Origin: Moringa oleifera
Lineage: Eukaryota; Streptophyta; Magnoliopsida; Brassicales; Moringaceae
Reading direction: 5' to 3'
Length of the DNA: 64,000 nucleotides
Assembly (NCBI GenBank): GCA_021397835.1
Contig: JAJFZO010000272.1
Span: forward strand, 62,001-126,000
Part shown: piece after piece, positions 11,231 to 22,859 of the stretch
Layout: every line of letters begins with the position of its first letter
Position numbering within the stretch: position 1 is the first letter of the stretch
The notes under the pieces: generated by a model
Told to the model about the DNA's origin: nothing
What the model saw: the letters and a program-made list of their open reading frames with translations, nothing else
The model's database searches: none
Made by a program: the position numbers and the translations under genes

Positions 11231-12930
11231 ACCATTGGGGAACCAACTAGGCCATGAGCACCCATCGCAAACGAGCCCTTGTCGTTGACCTTCGACATAG
11301 TACCTAGCGAGCGAGCCAGTGGTGCCACATCACACGGACTATGGGCATAGGAGGCATGCCACGGCAGCCTCTAGCCAACATAACACGAGTTAATGAGTAA
11401 GCCAGGGGTGCCACGTCACACAGACCATGGGCACAAAAGGCATGCCTGGGCCTCCCTTAGCATGCACGACATGGGCTACATGCCTAGCGTGCGGTTGCAA
11501 TGGGCACGTCAGCTAGGCTACGGGCACCCATCGCGAGCTAGCCCTTCATCGCTGACCCTCAACATAGTGCCCAGCGAGCGACTTAATGGTGCCATGTCGC
11601 ATGGACTATGGGCAAAGGAGGCAGGCCGCGGTAGCCTTAACAGACACATTACGGGCGTTGCATCTCGTGTGCGACCGCGAGAGCTAGGCCACTAGCACCC
11701 ATCGCAAGCCAACCTTTCATCACTGACCCTCGAGATAGTGCCTAGCGAGCAAGCCAGGGGTGCCACATCGCACAGACCATGGATACATGAGGCATGCCTA
11801 GGCCTCCTAAGTAGGCATGGCATGGGCTGCATGCATAGCGTGTGGCTGCAGTGGGTGTTCCAACTAGGCAATGAGTCCCATCGTGAGCCAGCCCCTCATC
11901 ATTGACCCTTAAGATAGTGCTCAGCAAGCAAGCCAGGGGTGCTGCATCGCAAGGACCATGGGCATGGAAGGCATGTCACGGCAGCCTCCAGTACGTATGG
12001 CGTAGGCTACACGTCTAGCGAGCGACAGTGATGGGTGCACGAGCTAGGCCATGGGTGCTCATCACAAGTGAGCCCTTTGTCGCTGATCCTTGACATTGTG
12101 CCAAGTGATTGAGTCAGGGGTGCCGCGTTGCACAGACCATAGGCACGGGAGGAATGCCTATGTCTCCCTTAATAAGCATGGCATGGATAGCATGCACAGT
12201 GTGCAGTCTCAGTGGGCACGCTAGCGAGGCCACGGGGGCCCATCGCGAGCCAAGCCCTCGTCATTGACCCTCAACATAGTTTTGAGCGAGCGAGCCAAGG
12301 GTGCTGCGTCGCACTAACCATGGGCACGGGAGGCATGCCTGGGCCTCCCCCAGTAGGCATGGCGTGGGCTGCATGCCCAACCTACTGCAGCAGTGGGTGC
12401 GTTAGCTAGGCCATGGGTGCCTATCGCGACCTAGCCCCTCATCGCTGACCCTTGATGTAATGCCTAACGAGATAGCAAGGGTGTTGCATTGCATGAACCA
12501 TGGGCACGAGAGGCATGCCTAGGCCTCCCCAAGCAAGTACGACATGGGCTGCATGCCCAGTGTGTGGCTGTGGTGGGCGCGCCAGCTAGGCCACCTATGC
12601 CCATCGCGAGCTAGCCCCTCATCATTGACCCTCGAGCTAGTGCCAAGTGAGCGAGCCAAGAGTGCCGCATTGAATGGACCATGGGCATTGGAGGCATGCT
12701 GCACCAGCCTCGAGCTGGCATGACATGGGCTGCATGCCTAATGTGCGACCACGTGGGCGTACTAGCCAGGCCATGGGCGCCTATTGCTAGCCAACCCCTC
12801 GTCATTGACCATCGACATAGTGCCCAGTGAGCGAGCTAAGGGTACCACGTCGGCACAAACCATGGGCACAAGAGGCATACCAGGGTAGCCCCCTGCAGGG
12901 ATGGTGTTAGCGTTGCCAGGGGTGCCTCAC
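11231..12930 (+). repeat. ~180-bp rDNA spacer tandem repeats, about nine copies
   Basis: The landmark CCCTCATCGCTGACCCTC and variants recur at about 11,547, 11,720, 11,896, 12,078, 12,258, 12,437, 12,617 and 12,797, a spacing of 173-182 bp. Each unit also carries 'gaccatgggcacgggaggcatgcc' and 'ggcatggcatgggctgcatgcc' blocks. Units are diverged by transitions. The array starts directly after the 25S 3' spacer, so it is the IGS of this rDNA relic. The same family occurs inverted at 34,986-36,590 and 56,641-61,235. Long reading frames such as 11,393-11,695 are by-products of the repeat's low stop-codon content. Confidence 0.85.
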
Positions 12931-13139
12931 ATGACCCAGCCACGAGTGTGCTATGAGGCTCGACACGTGCTTTAGGCATTGATTACATGGCCAAACTGGG
13001 CTTACCCTTGGCCTCTGGTTATGACAGACCCTAAGAGCAGCCATAGGGTGGCTGTAGGTGCGCTGGACAACCATGCCATTTATGTACAAAATTTCAGCTC
13101 AAAATTTCAAGCAAATAATTTTTTAGACCCATCATGATG
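12931..13139. other. short unique spacer between repeat array and promoter-like copy
   Basis: About 210 bp that no longer fits the 180-bp unit and precedes the promoter/ETS copy. Nothing recognisable is seen. Confidence 0.4.
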
Positions 13140-14095
13140 GATCAGACATATTGGTGTTTCCTTATGTAGGGAGTGAAATTCATTTAAGACTCTTTAGGGG
13201 GGAGTTGGTCACCTGCTTACTGGATGCCAACAGGCCATGTGTGCTCCCTCTTGCTCACCTTACATGGGTAGGCACTGGGCTTAGGGAACCCAGCACATAT
13301 AAGCATGGTTATGGGGATAAATCGCGGGCAATGAAACAAGATAAATCATGGGATAATAAATGGAGATATGATTAGACAAGCTCAAATGGTATGGGTGACG
13401 AAGCTAATGACGATGCATGCTCCATGAGGGCCAAATTGCTGGGGGGATTGTGAGCATGCGGAGTGCTTCGTTGCAGGCCCTCGAGGCTGCGACTCGTTAC
13501 GCAGCATGATCGATGACACGATAGTCGGCCATTAGCATCGAGCGAGCCACACAACTAGCCTTGGCATGATGTGACATCCCTGCTGTCAAGGCCTCATTGA
13601 TGGTCCCTTGCCATCGAAGAATTGTTCCTCGTTATCAAAACATTTTCGCGCTTAGCGGCTTAGGTGCGGCGGCACTCGAAGGCCTACATGATCGATTGCC
13701 CTTTCACTCGTCGGTTTACAGCTCATTTGGTATTGTTGCTATCCATTTGTACATGCGGCATGTGAGTGGTGATCTAGTCATGCGTGTTGGTAGGCTTCGT
13801 GCTCTTGGAATCTGCTATCATCTAGCACGTCGCTTTAAGCTTGAGCCCAAGCCTTATCTTGGCTTTTGTGGGTGACATCGGGACCCTCTGTCGCGTGCCT
13901 TCATAAATGGAATTCTATCACTCGAGTCGCTTATCTTTGCATCGTGTCCTTCACATGCATAGTTGGAAACCTCATCAGGGCCTTGTGCTCCAAGCGCGAC
14001 TTGCTTCGGCATGCGGCTACTTTGGTGCATAAGCGCTTGGTGGTCCCCTCGGGTGCGAAAGGTGTTGCGACAAGAGTGGCCTCGAGAAGCAAGCT
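13140..14095 (+). repeat. rDNA promoter region and 5'ETS, decayed copy 2
   Basis: From 13,320 this copy parallels copy 1 (7,770 onward). Shared blocks are 'aaatcatgggacaatgagcggagatg', 'gcattagcatcgagcgagccaca', 'catcgaagaatcgtcc' and 'ggccttgtgctccaagcgcgac'. It carries about 180 bp of upstream sequence ('catttaagactctttagggggga…') that copy 1 lacks but that recurs three times in 22,860-25,195. It ends at about 14,095, before any 18S. Order (25S, 180-bp repeats, promoter/ETS) matches a normal plant rDNA IGS running into the next unit. Confidence 0.6.
13293..13310 (+). promoter_or_regulatory. possible RNA polymerase I promoter relic
   Basis: ACATATAAGCATGG sits at the border between the upstream block and the ETS-like sequence. 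Plant rDNA promoters usually have a TATATARGGG motif at the transcription start. The resemblance is partial (TATAAG kept, G-run lost), so this is a positional inference. Confidence 0.25.
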
Positions 14096-14345
14096 GGTGG
14101 CACAAGTAAGCTAGCTATGAGCTTGCTGCCTTCGAAGGCAGCCATGTATGGCCAACCTAAAAGCAAGCTGGTGGCCAGCTTGCTTTTACCACCAACTTGC
14201 TTCCTTGGCCAGCGGCCCACGAAGGCACCCACAACTGCGCCCACGAAGGCAGTCATGGCCTTTAAAGCTGACTGCCATGGCCTTCGAAGGTGGTAGTGAT
14301 GGCCGCCATGATAACGAAGCTGCCATGGCCTTTCCCCTCTAACTT
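14096..14345. repeat. GC-rich palindromic patch at the left edge of a CACTA element
   Basis: This patch contains an 18-bp perfect palindrome at 14,125-14,142 (GCTGCCTTCGAAGGCAGC). It also has a hairpin with 13-bp perfect arms (14,159-14,171 / 14,175-14,187, arm AAAAGCAAGCTGG, 3-nt loop) and further repeats of 'ggccttcgaaggyrg' around 14,277. It lies between rDNA spacer and the leader of the transposon. Analogous triplet/palindrome-rich patches precede the leaders at 26,040 and 45,700, so it is probably the transposon's own sequence. Confidence 0.5.
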
Positions 14346-15960
14346 GATTGTTGTCTATACATCTATCTATACATAGGATCCTCAAAATTTTTATTTCACC
14401 TGTAAGCCCTACTATTTTTCCCCTATTTATCTTACTATCTCAAAGCCATGTCTATACCGCTCTCTCCCAGCTTGGCGTCTTGGTTTGTACCATTTTTTCT
14501 CTCTACTATGAAACACTATATTCTCTTTCACTATGCGAGGTTACTCTCCTTACTTGATAATTTATGTAGTTAATTGTCAAAATTATTGATGGTAATATTA
14601 ATGGTTAGAAAATCTTGTATAGGAATATTATGATTAGATTTAGTAATTATAAAAATTATTTAGATTTCAAATAAATTTTATAGTTATTTATTTTATGTTT
14701 TGATAAATTTAATTTATGATATATTATTAGGTAATGTTTGGATTTGGTTGTAATTTAAGATAAACATTTTAATTAGATTTTTATAAAATTTAAGATATTT
14801 ATTAAATTTTATAATTTTTAATTTTATTTGTTAATAAATTTAGTTTATGTTAGATTATTTAAAAAATTAATCTAATTAGTTTGCAATTTAAGATAAATAA
14901 TGTAATTAGAGTTTTATGAAATTTAAATTAGTTAGGTATTAATTAAATTATGTAAGTGTTAATTTTACAGGTTAATTAAAAATTTTGTTTATATTAAATT
15001 AGATAGATAACAGTTTAATTAGGATATAATTTGAGATAAACAATTTTAATTATATTTTTATGAAATTTAAGTTAGTTAGATGTTAATTAAAATTTGCAAT
15101 TATTAATCTTATTTGTTAATAAAATTAGTTAATTTGTTATTGATTACATAGACAATAGTTTAATTACATTGTCATTTCATGACATAAATAATTTAATTAA
15201 TTAAATTTTTATAAAAATTAATTTACTTAGATGTTGATTAAATTTTGGAGTTGTTAATTTTATTTTTTTAAATTAATTTTGTTTATGTTAATTACATATT
15301 TACATTTGGATAATTATTACTAATGTTGAGAAAATTTATTTATATGTTAATAAATTAAATTAACCTATTATATGATAATCATAAAGTGTTACTGTTAAAA
15401 AAGTTAGACTTTACATATATTCTTTAGATACACTGTTTGAGAATTATTAGTAACATTTATTGTTAGTCATATGTTTATATTGTATCAAAATAAATTGTTC
15501 AATAATAATTAATGAATTGTTCAGATCAGATAGTTTAGAAAAGTAACATTTATGTGCGGTATATGTGTAATTATTTTATTGTGCAAAAATTTTATGTAGT
15601 ATATCCTTTGTTCTTCGGGTACATACTAATAGATATAAGCGTGTGTTTCATTGAGAAACACTAACTTATATCTATACATGTGATGTACTTGGAGAACTAT
15701 ATGGAAATGCTGCTGAAATTTTTACAAAATGAAGTAAACAATTAGTTATTGTATTATGCTTCATATAAGTGTATGTTTCTGAATGGGATAAGAGCACTTA
15801 CCTTTGAAGTTTGGGTGGCATGCATAAAACGTTAAACAAGTCGTATTATAAGTTACGTGCGTTTTATGTGTCCTCGAAATTGTTTGATAATTATTTTATA
15901 TTATAGTAAGTTTTTAAATTATTGAAATTTTCAAGAGCTAAGTTGTTGGAAAGTAATTTA
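14346..15960 (+). other. CACTA leader and long AT-rich first intron
   Basis: At 14,390-14,540 there is a CT-rich leader ('cccctatttatcttactatc', 'ctctctcccagcttggcg'). It is followed from about 14,545 by ~1.1 kb of AT-rich DNA in which words like TTAATTAGATGTTAATTA recur many times. Very similar AT-rich segments follow leaders at 49,620-50,390 and make up 34,310-34,985. I read this as a 5'-UTR exon and a long intron before the transposase start at 15,987. No coding potential is seen. Confidence 0.5.
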
Positions 15961-15986
15961 ATTAGAACTACTTGAGAAACAGAAAC

Positions 15987-18900
15987 ATGAGTATATTAGA
16001 TCGCCAGTGGATGTACTTCAGACTCATAGATGGATTCTTAAATCAAGAATTTTTGGATGGTATGGAACATTTTATTCAGTTTACTTGTAGTCAACCGACA
16101 TTCATGGATGGAGAAAAGATAAAATGTCCATGTAATTGCAGAAAGTGTTAGAACCGTCATTACGAAACTATTGATGTTGTTAGATATCATTTGGTTAAAT
16201 ATGGTTTTATATCAGGATATTATGTTTGAAATTGTCATGAAAAAATGTGAGTTATAATAATAGGACAACTCGATATTATGTCAGGGAAGGATTTACTATT
16301 GTGCATGAAGTTAATACATACTAAACAATGGTAATGGATGCCACTGGTTCGAAATTTAATCTAGAACATATAGAGGAATCCTTAATCTAGACGCTCAACG
16401 TTTTTATGATATGTTGAATGCTGCTAATCAATAATTATGGAATGGGTATCAAAATCATTTATAATTATCTGCAGTTGCTAGAGTGTTGAACATAAAGTGA
16501 GAACATCATATTTCAGAAAGATGCTATGATGATATTTGCCAATTAATGAAAGGGATGATGCTTGTCGGTAATCTCATGACTGAGAATTTTTATATTACAA
16601 AGAAATGCATGCAAAGTTTGGGATTATCGGTTGAAAAGATTCACTCTTGTAACAATGGGTGCATGATATATTGGGTTGAAGACAATGAACTAAGTTTTTG
16701 TAAGTTTTGCGATTATTCACGATCTAAAAGATGAACATGAGAATCTGATAAACAAAAAACACTTATTCCATATAAGAAGATGTATTATTTTCCTCTCCGT
16801 CCATGGTTACAGAAACTATATGCATCGGAAGCCACAACTAAGAACATGAGATGGCATGCAGAACATGAGATTGAAAATAGTGTAATGCGCCATTGCTTTA
16901 ACTCTCTTGCTTGGATGCATTTTAATCAATCTCGTCCATCTTTTGTTGCTAAATGTAAGAACCTCAGAATAGATTTAAGTATTGATAGATTTCAACTATG
17001 TGGTTAGTTAGGCCAATGGTATTCTTCATGGCCGGTAATAGTTACACCATATAACTTACCCTCGTGGATGTGCAAGAAAGAGGAGTACATATTCCTAACT
17101 GTAGTCATTCTTGAACCGACAAATTCAAAAGATAAATTTGATGTTATTTGCAGCTTTTGATAGCAGAGTTGCAAATGTTATGGGACGTTGAGGTGCCCAC
17201 GTATGATGTCTCTTGTAAAAAAATTTTTGTTATGGAAGTTGCACTGATGTGGACCATTAGTGACTTTCCTACCTACTCGATGTTGTTTGCATGGAGTATA
17301 GCAGAAAGACTGGCTTGTCTTTATTGTAGAGAAGATTCAGATGCATTTACCCTTCCCAACAGATGGAAGCAGTCTTAGTTTGATAACCATCATAAGTTTT
17401 TACCAGAAGATCACTTATTTCGGAGGAATAAAGCTGCATTCATTAAGAATAGAATAGTGAGAAGAGTAGCTCATCCTATTAAATTTAGGTATGAATTATC
17501 ACATAATATAGATTAATTAGGGCTGAAAAAAGTTACAAAAATAAGATATAATCAGATAAATAATCTTATTTGCAAGACATGCAGTTAGAGGAAACGAAGC
17601 ATATTTTGGGATTTATCTTATTGGTGCAGCAATTTAATAATAGAACATAATCTTGATGTCATGCATATAGAAAAAATGTATTCGATAATGTGTTCAACAC
17701 AGTCATGAATGTAGAAGGAAAGACAAAGGTTAATATAAAGTCAAGGGAAGATTCGAAGGCATTTTGCAAATGCCCTGAGTTAGCGAGAAATACGATCACT
17801 GGAAAATACCCTAAAGCTTGTTACAGCCTTAATAAAGCTAGTAGAGAAGCATTGTGTAAGTGGGTGAAAAATCTGAGATTTTCTGATGGATATGTATCAA
17901 ACATGGCAAGGTGTATGGATATGATGAAATAGAAGATGTTTGGGATGAAAAGTCATGACTATCATGTTTTTATGCAACGATTACTACCCATCGCATTTCA
18001 TGAGTTGTTGCCTACTAATGTGTGGCACGCACTAACACAGTTAAGTCTTTTTTTTTTTTTAAAGGACTTACATCAATTACCATTTAGGGTGAATATATGA
18101 AACAATTTGAGAATGAAATTCATATAATTTTATGTAAACTCAAGCGTATATTTCCTCCAAGCTTTTTTGACTCGATGAAACATCTTCCAGTGCACTTGGC
18201 TTATGAAGCAAAGATAGCTGGTCCAGTGCAGTATCAACGGATGTATTAATTTGAAAGGTACTAATCTTAACTTGATGTAATTAATATATGTCATTTCAAA
18301 TGTTAATTACTTAATCATTCTTAATTATCATCATAGGTACTTATGGAAGTTGAAAAACAACATTAAGAATAAAACAAAAGTGGAAGGCTCGATATGTAAT
18401 GCATATTTGGTTAAAGAATCATCATTTTGCTCACACTATTTCGAGCCACATATTAACACATGACATCAAAAATTATTACAGGAATATTTCTCAATCTTTA
18501 AACATCCTGGTCGATCATTTGAAAAAGAAAAATCTAGATACTTGATAGAGGAAGAATATCTAGCCGCATATACATATATTTTATTGAATTACCTTGAGGT
18601 CAAACCATTCACAGAGTACGTATATGATAACTTAATCATAGCAATTAACATAGTCATTCGCACATAAAAAATATTCTTTGATAATGATTGTCTTTTTTGA
18701 TACTGATATTTTATAGGATTTATATTTCTCAATTACGTGAACATTGTCCATGCATAACTAATCGTGAGGTCGACACTCATTTGGAGCTTCATTTTTCTAG
18801 TTAGTTTAATTTATACATGCGTCCTTATAATCTAATTTCTTGTTTGGTTAAATCATTTTTGGTTAGTGTAGTTAAATGATTCATTTTCTAATACTTATAG

Positions 18901-19640
18901 GTTCATGATCCACTAAATTTTGTTGATAACAATTCTATTAAGGATGTTGCAAAAGTTTCATTAAGGTTAGTGAAATCACACCCATGTTACTATGTCAATG
19001 GGTGCAAATTTCACACTGAAGGACATGGTTCGGATAGAGCTACAATGAATAGCAGAGTATGTATTAAATGGTCCAATTATAATGCAGATGAAAGTGATTA
19101 TTTTGGTATATCGCTGGAAGTATTACAGTTAGAATATCTTGCATTACCAATCAAGAGAACTGTTTTATTCAAGCGTGAACAGTTTAATTTTACATCGAAT
19201 ATGGGCACAAAAGTACATAAATCATACAATCTGGTGGATGTGAATCACACAAGGAGATTAAATAAGTATGAACAATTTGTGTTAGCTTTACAAATAGCTC
19301 AACTTTATTATGTTCTTTATCCAAGTTTAAATTGTGATAATTGTGATTGGTGGGCTGTTCACAAAATAAAGGCCAGGTCTGTCATTGAACTCTCAGACTT
19401 TAATTTAACATGTGGATAAAGCCAAAATGCTCCTTTTCAAGCTGATGAGAGAGATGTCCATCGAATTGAGAATGATATAGACGATCATCTTGTATCCTTA
19501 AACTATCCAAATGGGACATTAATAGATATTAATGAAGAAGAAAAAAGCATATCAGATGAGCCAGATTTTGAAAACTATTCTACGCAGAAAGAAGATGAGG
19601 AAAAGGAAGATCTTGAACATTATTATTTAATGTACTGTTT
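15987..19640 (+). pseudogene. CACTA transposase (TNP2 / TNPD-type), decayed
   Basis: The gene starts at ATG 15,987 (MSILDRQWMYF) with a transposase-associated domain ending in the Cys block CPCNCRKC near 16,130. Then comes the TNP2 core: MLVGNLMTENFYITKKCM at 16,560, CNNGCMIYW near 16,655, MYYFPLRPWLQKLY at 16,780, MRWHAEHEIENSVMRH near 16,850, VTPYNLPSWMCKKEEY near 17,045 and LMWTISDFPTYSM near 17,250. DUF4218-like (FPPSFFDSMKHLPVHLAYEA near 18,155) and DUF4216-like sequence (EYLALPIKRTVLFKREQF near 19,130) follow, then an acidic C-terminal tail. The product would cut and insert CACTA ends. Several in-frame stops (for example after RKC at 16,149, TGA for Trp near 16,228, TAA at 19,417) and frame changes make it non-functional; some breaks coincide with possible introns (18,260-18,335, 18,617-18,716). 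Confidence 0.85.
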
Positions 19641-19806
19641 CAATTATATAATCTATTATAAGGAATCTGTGTTTAGCTGGTTTTTCGTTATATTATTTTT
19701 TTATCATGTATTTTACGGGGTTTAAGTTGGATTTTCAAGGGATATTTTGTCAAAATTTTTATTAATTTATGAAACTAAATTTTATCAAGTTCATTAACAT
19801 GATTAG

Positions 19807-21301
19807 ATGAGAGGTTGAGGGAGACGAGGTGACTCTGGAGGGAGAAGTGACTTTGGAGGGAGAAATGAGTATCTTGGAGAGAGAGATCCACAATTTGCAT
19901 CTTCACTTCCATATATCCGGGATGAAAAGGAGGACATAGTTGCACCATCTTCACATGTTTCAGCCTCTTCTGGCTTTGCTGCTACTAGGATGTCTAACTT
20001 AGGGAGTATGCAAAGTTTAGGTAGACAACAGATTTGTTATCTTTATATATAAATTTTGTTAATATTTATTCATTATCTTATTTGATAGGATCAACCTTTC
20101 GCATTAACGCTCTATGAAAATTTATAAAATTTTTCAAGAGAGGGTCTATTCATGTAGGTACACGTGGAAGATGATTTCTTAGGAAATGAAAGAGTTTTAT
20201 TATAAAGAATTCAAAATATGTATAATTATTTACCAAAAAAATCCTATTCCATTTTATCATACTTACTAACAATTATTTTTGCTACAGAAACATTTTGCAT
20301 GGGACGAGGCTATGGATGACGTGGTGAAGGCCACATGGGAGATTCGAGCTGTGGATTAATATGCTGATTTGATGTATGCATGCTGTCATAAGGTAAGGAA
20401 TAAGCCTCAATTTGTCCCTGATACTGTATAGAAGCAATGGCAGATGGAATGGAACCGATCAGAGTACAAACAGAAGTGTGAGACTATGTCACGCAATGAA
20501 CGAAACGGAAGATATGGACCCAGATCAGGTCCCTTTTGGCATAGTGCCAATTCATGTTCATTATAGAACCATTATTGATGCTTGGTATGTATGATATTTA
20601 AATTTCTTAAAGAAATATAAGTGAAAATATTATGATTATTTACTATGTATTCTTTTAGGCATGGAAGTTAGGTCGTGAACCTACTGCAATAGAGCTTTTT
20701 AAACTGACTCACACTAAGAAATCTAATCCTGATGAGTTCATAGATGAGCATTCCAAGGAAGTAAATGTAAGTTTATTGTTTTCAATATTTAATAAATAAA
20801 TTTAATTATATCTTTTTTTATTTCACTATTCGATTCAGCTAAGAAGTTAACAAAGTGCTTTATTTATTATAGGAATGGTTTAAATAGTTGGTTACCATAC
20901 CTTCTCAGCCACAAGAGGGATCTTCAAATATGCCTGATATAGACTGTAGCAAGCTTTACTATGAGGTAGTAGGTGGAGAGAAAAAGCGTCGAGTGTACGA
21001 GCTTAGGAGCCGAGCTCTATCATGGTATTCAAGCGACAGCTCTAGCAGTAGATGCCATGTTGATGATGTAGCTCTGTAGGATATGCGCTCTCAGATGAAA
21101 GCTATGGAAGAGCACATAAAGTTAGAGCGTAAGTGTATGGAGGAGGAACGTAAGACTTTAGAAAAGAGATTGGACGAAAAGTGTAAGGCGATGGAGCATG
21201 ATCGCATACGCTTCAAGACCAAGGTTGATATGAAGAAGTGCATCCGCATGATGGAGGCTTTCCTTTTGGGAAATGGACCCTTAACATCACCGAATAATTA
21301 G
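19807..21301 (+). pseudogene. CACTA second gene, plant transposase (Ptta/En/Spm, TNPA-like)
   Basis: ATG at 19,807 begins a Gly/Arg-rich N-terminus (…GRRGDSGGRSDFGGRNEYL). An exon near 20,290-20,580 carries WDEAMDDVVKATWEIRAVD and KQWQMEWNRSEYKQKCETM, the conserved core of the plant Ptta/En-Spm family. The next exon (from 20,660) reads AWKLGREPTAIELFKLTHT, its most recognisable motif, followed by a GTAAGT donor at 20,768. The last exons (20,873-21,301) give YYEVVGGEKKRRVYELRS and a Lys/Glu-rich coiled coil ending at TAG 21,299. TNPA-type proteins bind the subterminal repeats. Only a handful of stops break the frame, so it is better preserved than the transposase upstream. Confidence 0.8.
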
Positions 21302-21439
21302 ATGTAATTTCTTGTATGAATATTGTATTTCACGAGAACATAATACATAATCTTGTATTTATTATGTTTTATGAATTTTAGTTTTTATTTTTGTTTAGTT
21401 ATATTTAAAATTAATTTTTTTATAAAAATTTAATTATAT

Positions 21440-21978
21440 TAATAACAGATCCATTAGTCACTAATCAGTTTGTAGTGAAGTCTTTAAGTTTAGCAAAAGA
21501 TAAGAATCTATCGCTAAACTACTGACAGATACACGTTTGTCCCTAACTAGCGACTAATATTATTTTGTTGTTCTTTAGTGACTGACGTAGATCAGTCACT
21601 AATTTAGTGACCAATAAATATTCATTGCTACTTCAGCGATTGATTCGTATCTGTCACTAGTTAGGGATAGATATTGGTCAGTCACTAAAATAGCGACAAA
21701 CATGTATCTATCACTATACTTTAGTGACAAATTTCTGTTTCTGTCGCTAGTTTAGAGACAGATTAGTATCTGTCGTTAGTTTAATAACATATATTTATTG
21801 GTTACTAATCTGTTGCTAATTAATGATAGATATAAAATTTTATCGTTAGTTTTTCTTGTAACAATGATTTTAACTACTAATTTTATTTGTCATTAATTTG
21901 TTGTTTAAAATTTTAGTGATAAATTATTTCAATTTAGTAACACATTTATCAGCCGCTAAATTTGGTTTTTTTGTAGTG
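21440..21978 (+). repeat. CACTA 3' subterminal repeats and terminus
   Basis: Copies of TAGCGACAGATA / TCTGTCGCTA and TTAGTGACT occur in both orientations across this stretch, for example near 21,500, 21,555, 21,590, 21,650, 21,690, 21,745 and 21,765. They end in the terminus GTTTTTTTGTAGTG at 21,965-21,978. They are likely binding sites for the TNPA-like protein encoded just upstream. The bases after the terminus are TAA. Confidence 0.75.
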
Positions 21979-22270
21979 TAAGTGGAATTGGGCCTAGATG
22001 AAAAATAATGGAAAGTAGGCCTAGGTAGAAGTGGGCCAAGGTGGAAATAAGCTAGGTTGATGTCGATTAGGCAATAAATAGGCTAGATGAAGGTGGGTTT
22101 AGGTGGGAAATGGGCTAAGCGGATGTGGGCGTGCATGGAAAATTGGCCTCGATGGTATGGGCTCCTAATGGGATTAAGTTGAGGTATATAATGGGTCTAG
22201 GTAGAAGTGGACTTAGTCAGATTGGGCTTAGGTATAAAATGGGCTTAGGTTCAAATGTGATGAATGTTGG
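21979..22270 (+). repeat. minisatellite, GGGCCTAGGTRGAAGTGGGC type
   Basis: A G-rich degenerate tandem repeat with words such as 'gggcctag', 'aggtagaagtgg', 'aaatgggcttagg' repeats every ~20-40 bp from immediately after the CACTA terminus to about 22,260. No coding meaning is seen. Confidence 0.6.
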
Positions 22271-22859
22271 TTGAATGAATGGTTCGAATATCTTAAGAGT
22301 GTGATAATTTTGGGCGCATAAAATTCTTCCGTTAGCCATGAACATTATTAATTGTTATTAATCATAAGGATTTATGGATTTAAGATTTATATGTTTGAAA
22401 TTTATGTGGATTGTTTCAATGTCAATTTCATTGATGTCATTAATTTCATTTTTGATATATTATGTGACTACCCAAGTTTTTATTACTTTGATAACAAGGT
22501 ATAATGAGTTAACTAGTTAAGGCTAACACCTTAGTCATTTAAAGCGATATAATTAGTATCAAAGAGTAAAGGGCTTGGAATCAAACCCGTAATCACTAAC
22601 TCAAACTTTTACCAAAAAGACACTCACAATTACTCCCACTTTTACTTTTGTTTTATAATCACAAATAAGATTACTTATCCACTATTAAACACTTGACGTG
22701 CTATTAATTTGACCAATCATTGTTTGCACATCAAAATTAAGGGTTACGACCCTTTATTTTGCGAAGTGAAAATTAATTTTTTGAATGATGAAGAATCCAT
22801 AGTCTAGCTCTAATTACTTAAACGTGTGTCTAAAGAATGAAAATCAATGATATATTGGG
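22271..22859. other. AT-rich intergenic DNA, nothing recognised
   Basis: No gene, terminus or repeat unit recognised. One stretch near 22,572-22,597 (reverse: GGGTTTGATTCCAAGCCC) looks like a tRNA B box, but I find no A box or cloverleaf to go with it. Confidence 0.5.

Larger units (their letters stand above)
14096..21978 (+). mobile_element. CACTA (En/Spm) element with two genes, 5' end lost
   Basis: The right terminus reads TTTGGTTTTTTTGTAGTG at 21,961-21,978, which reversed starts CACTACAAAAAAACC, a plant CACTA end. Inside it are ~500 bp of subterminal repeats, a TNPA/Ptta-type gene (19,807-21,301), a TNP2-type transposase relic (15,987-19,640), a long AT-rich intron and a leader. This gene order is that of autonomous plant CACTA elements. 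At the left the element runs into rDNA spacer at about 14,095 with no CACTA terminus and none of the TAGCGACAGATA subterminal repeats, so it is 5'-truncated or rearranged. It cannot move alone. Confidence 0.75.

Noticed and set aside
11393..11695. 100-codon frame and several 60-120-codon frames in the 180-bp repeats
   Set aside because: They lie wholly inside non-coding rDNA spacer repeats, occur on both strands and change frame between repeat units.
14017..14385. 122-codon minus-strand frame
   Set aside because: Spans ETS relic, the palindromic patch and the CACTA leader; chance opening in GC-rich DNA.
4571..21978. One 17-kb CACTA element containing captured rDNA
   Set aside because: The 5' subterminal motif (TGTCACGATA) differs from the 3' motif (TAGCGACAGATA) and the 3-bp flanks do not match; kept only as a low-probability alternative.
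22500..22610. tRNA gene on the minus strand
   Set aside because: Only a B-box-like GGTTTGATTCC is present; no A box, acceptor stem or anticodon arm could be drawn.
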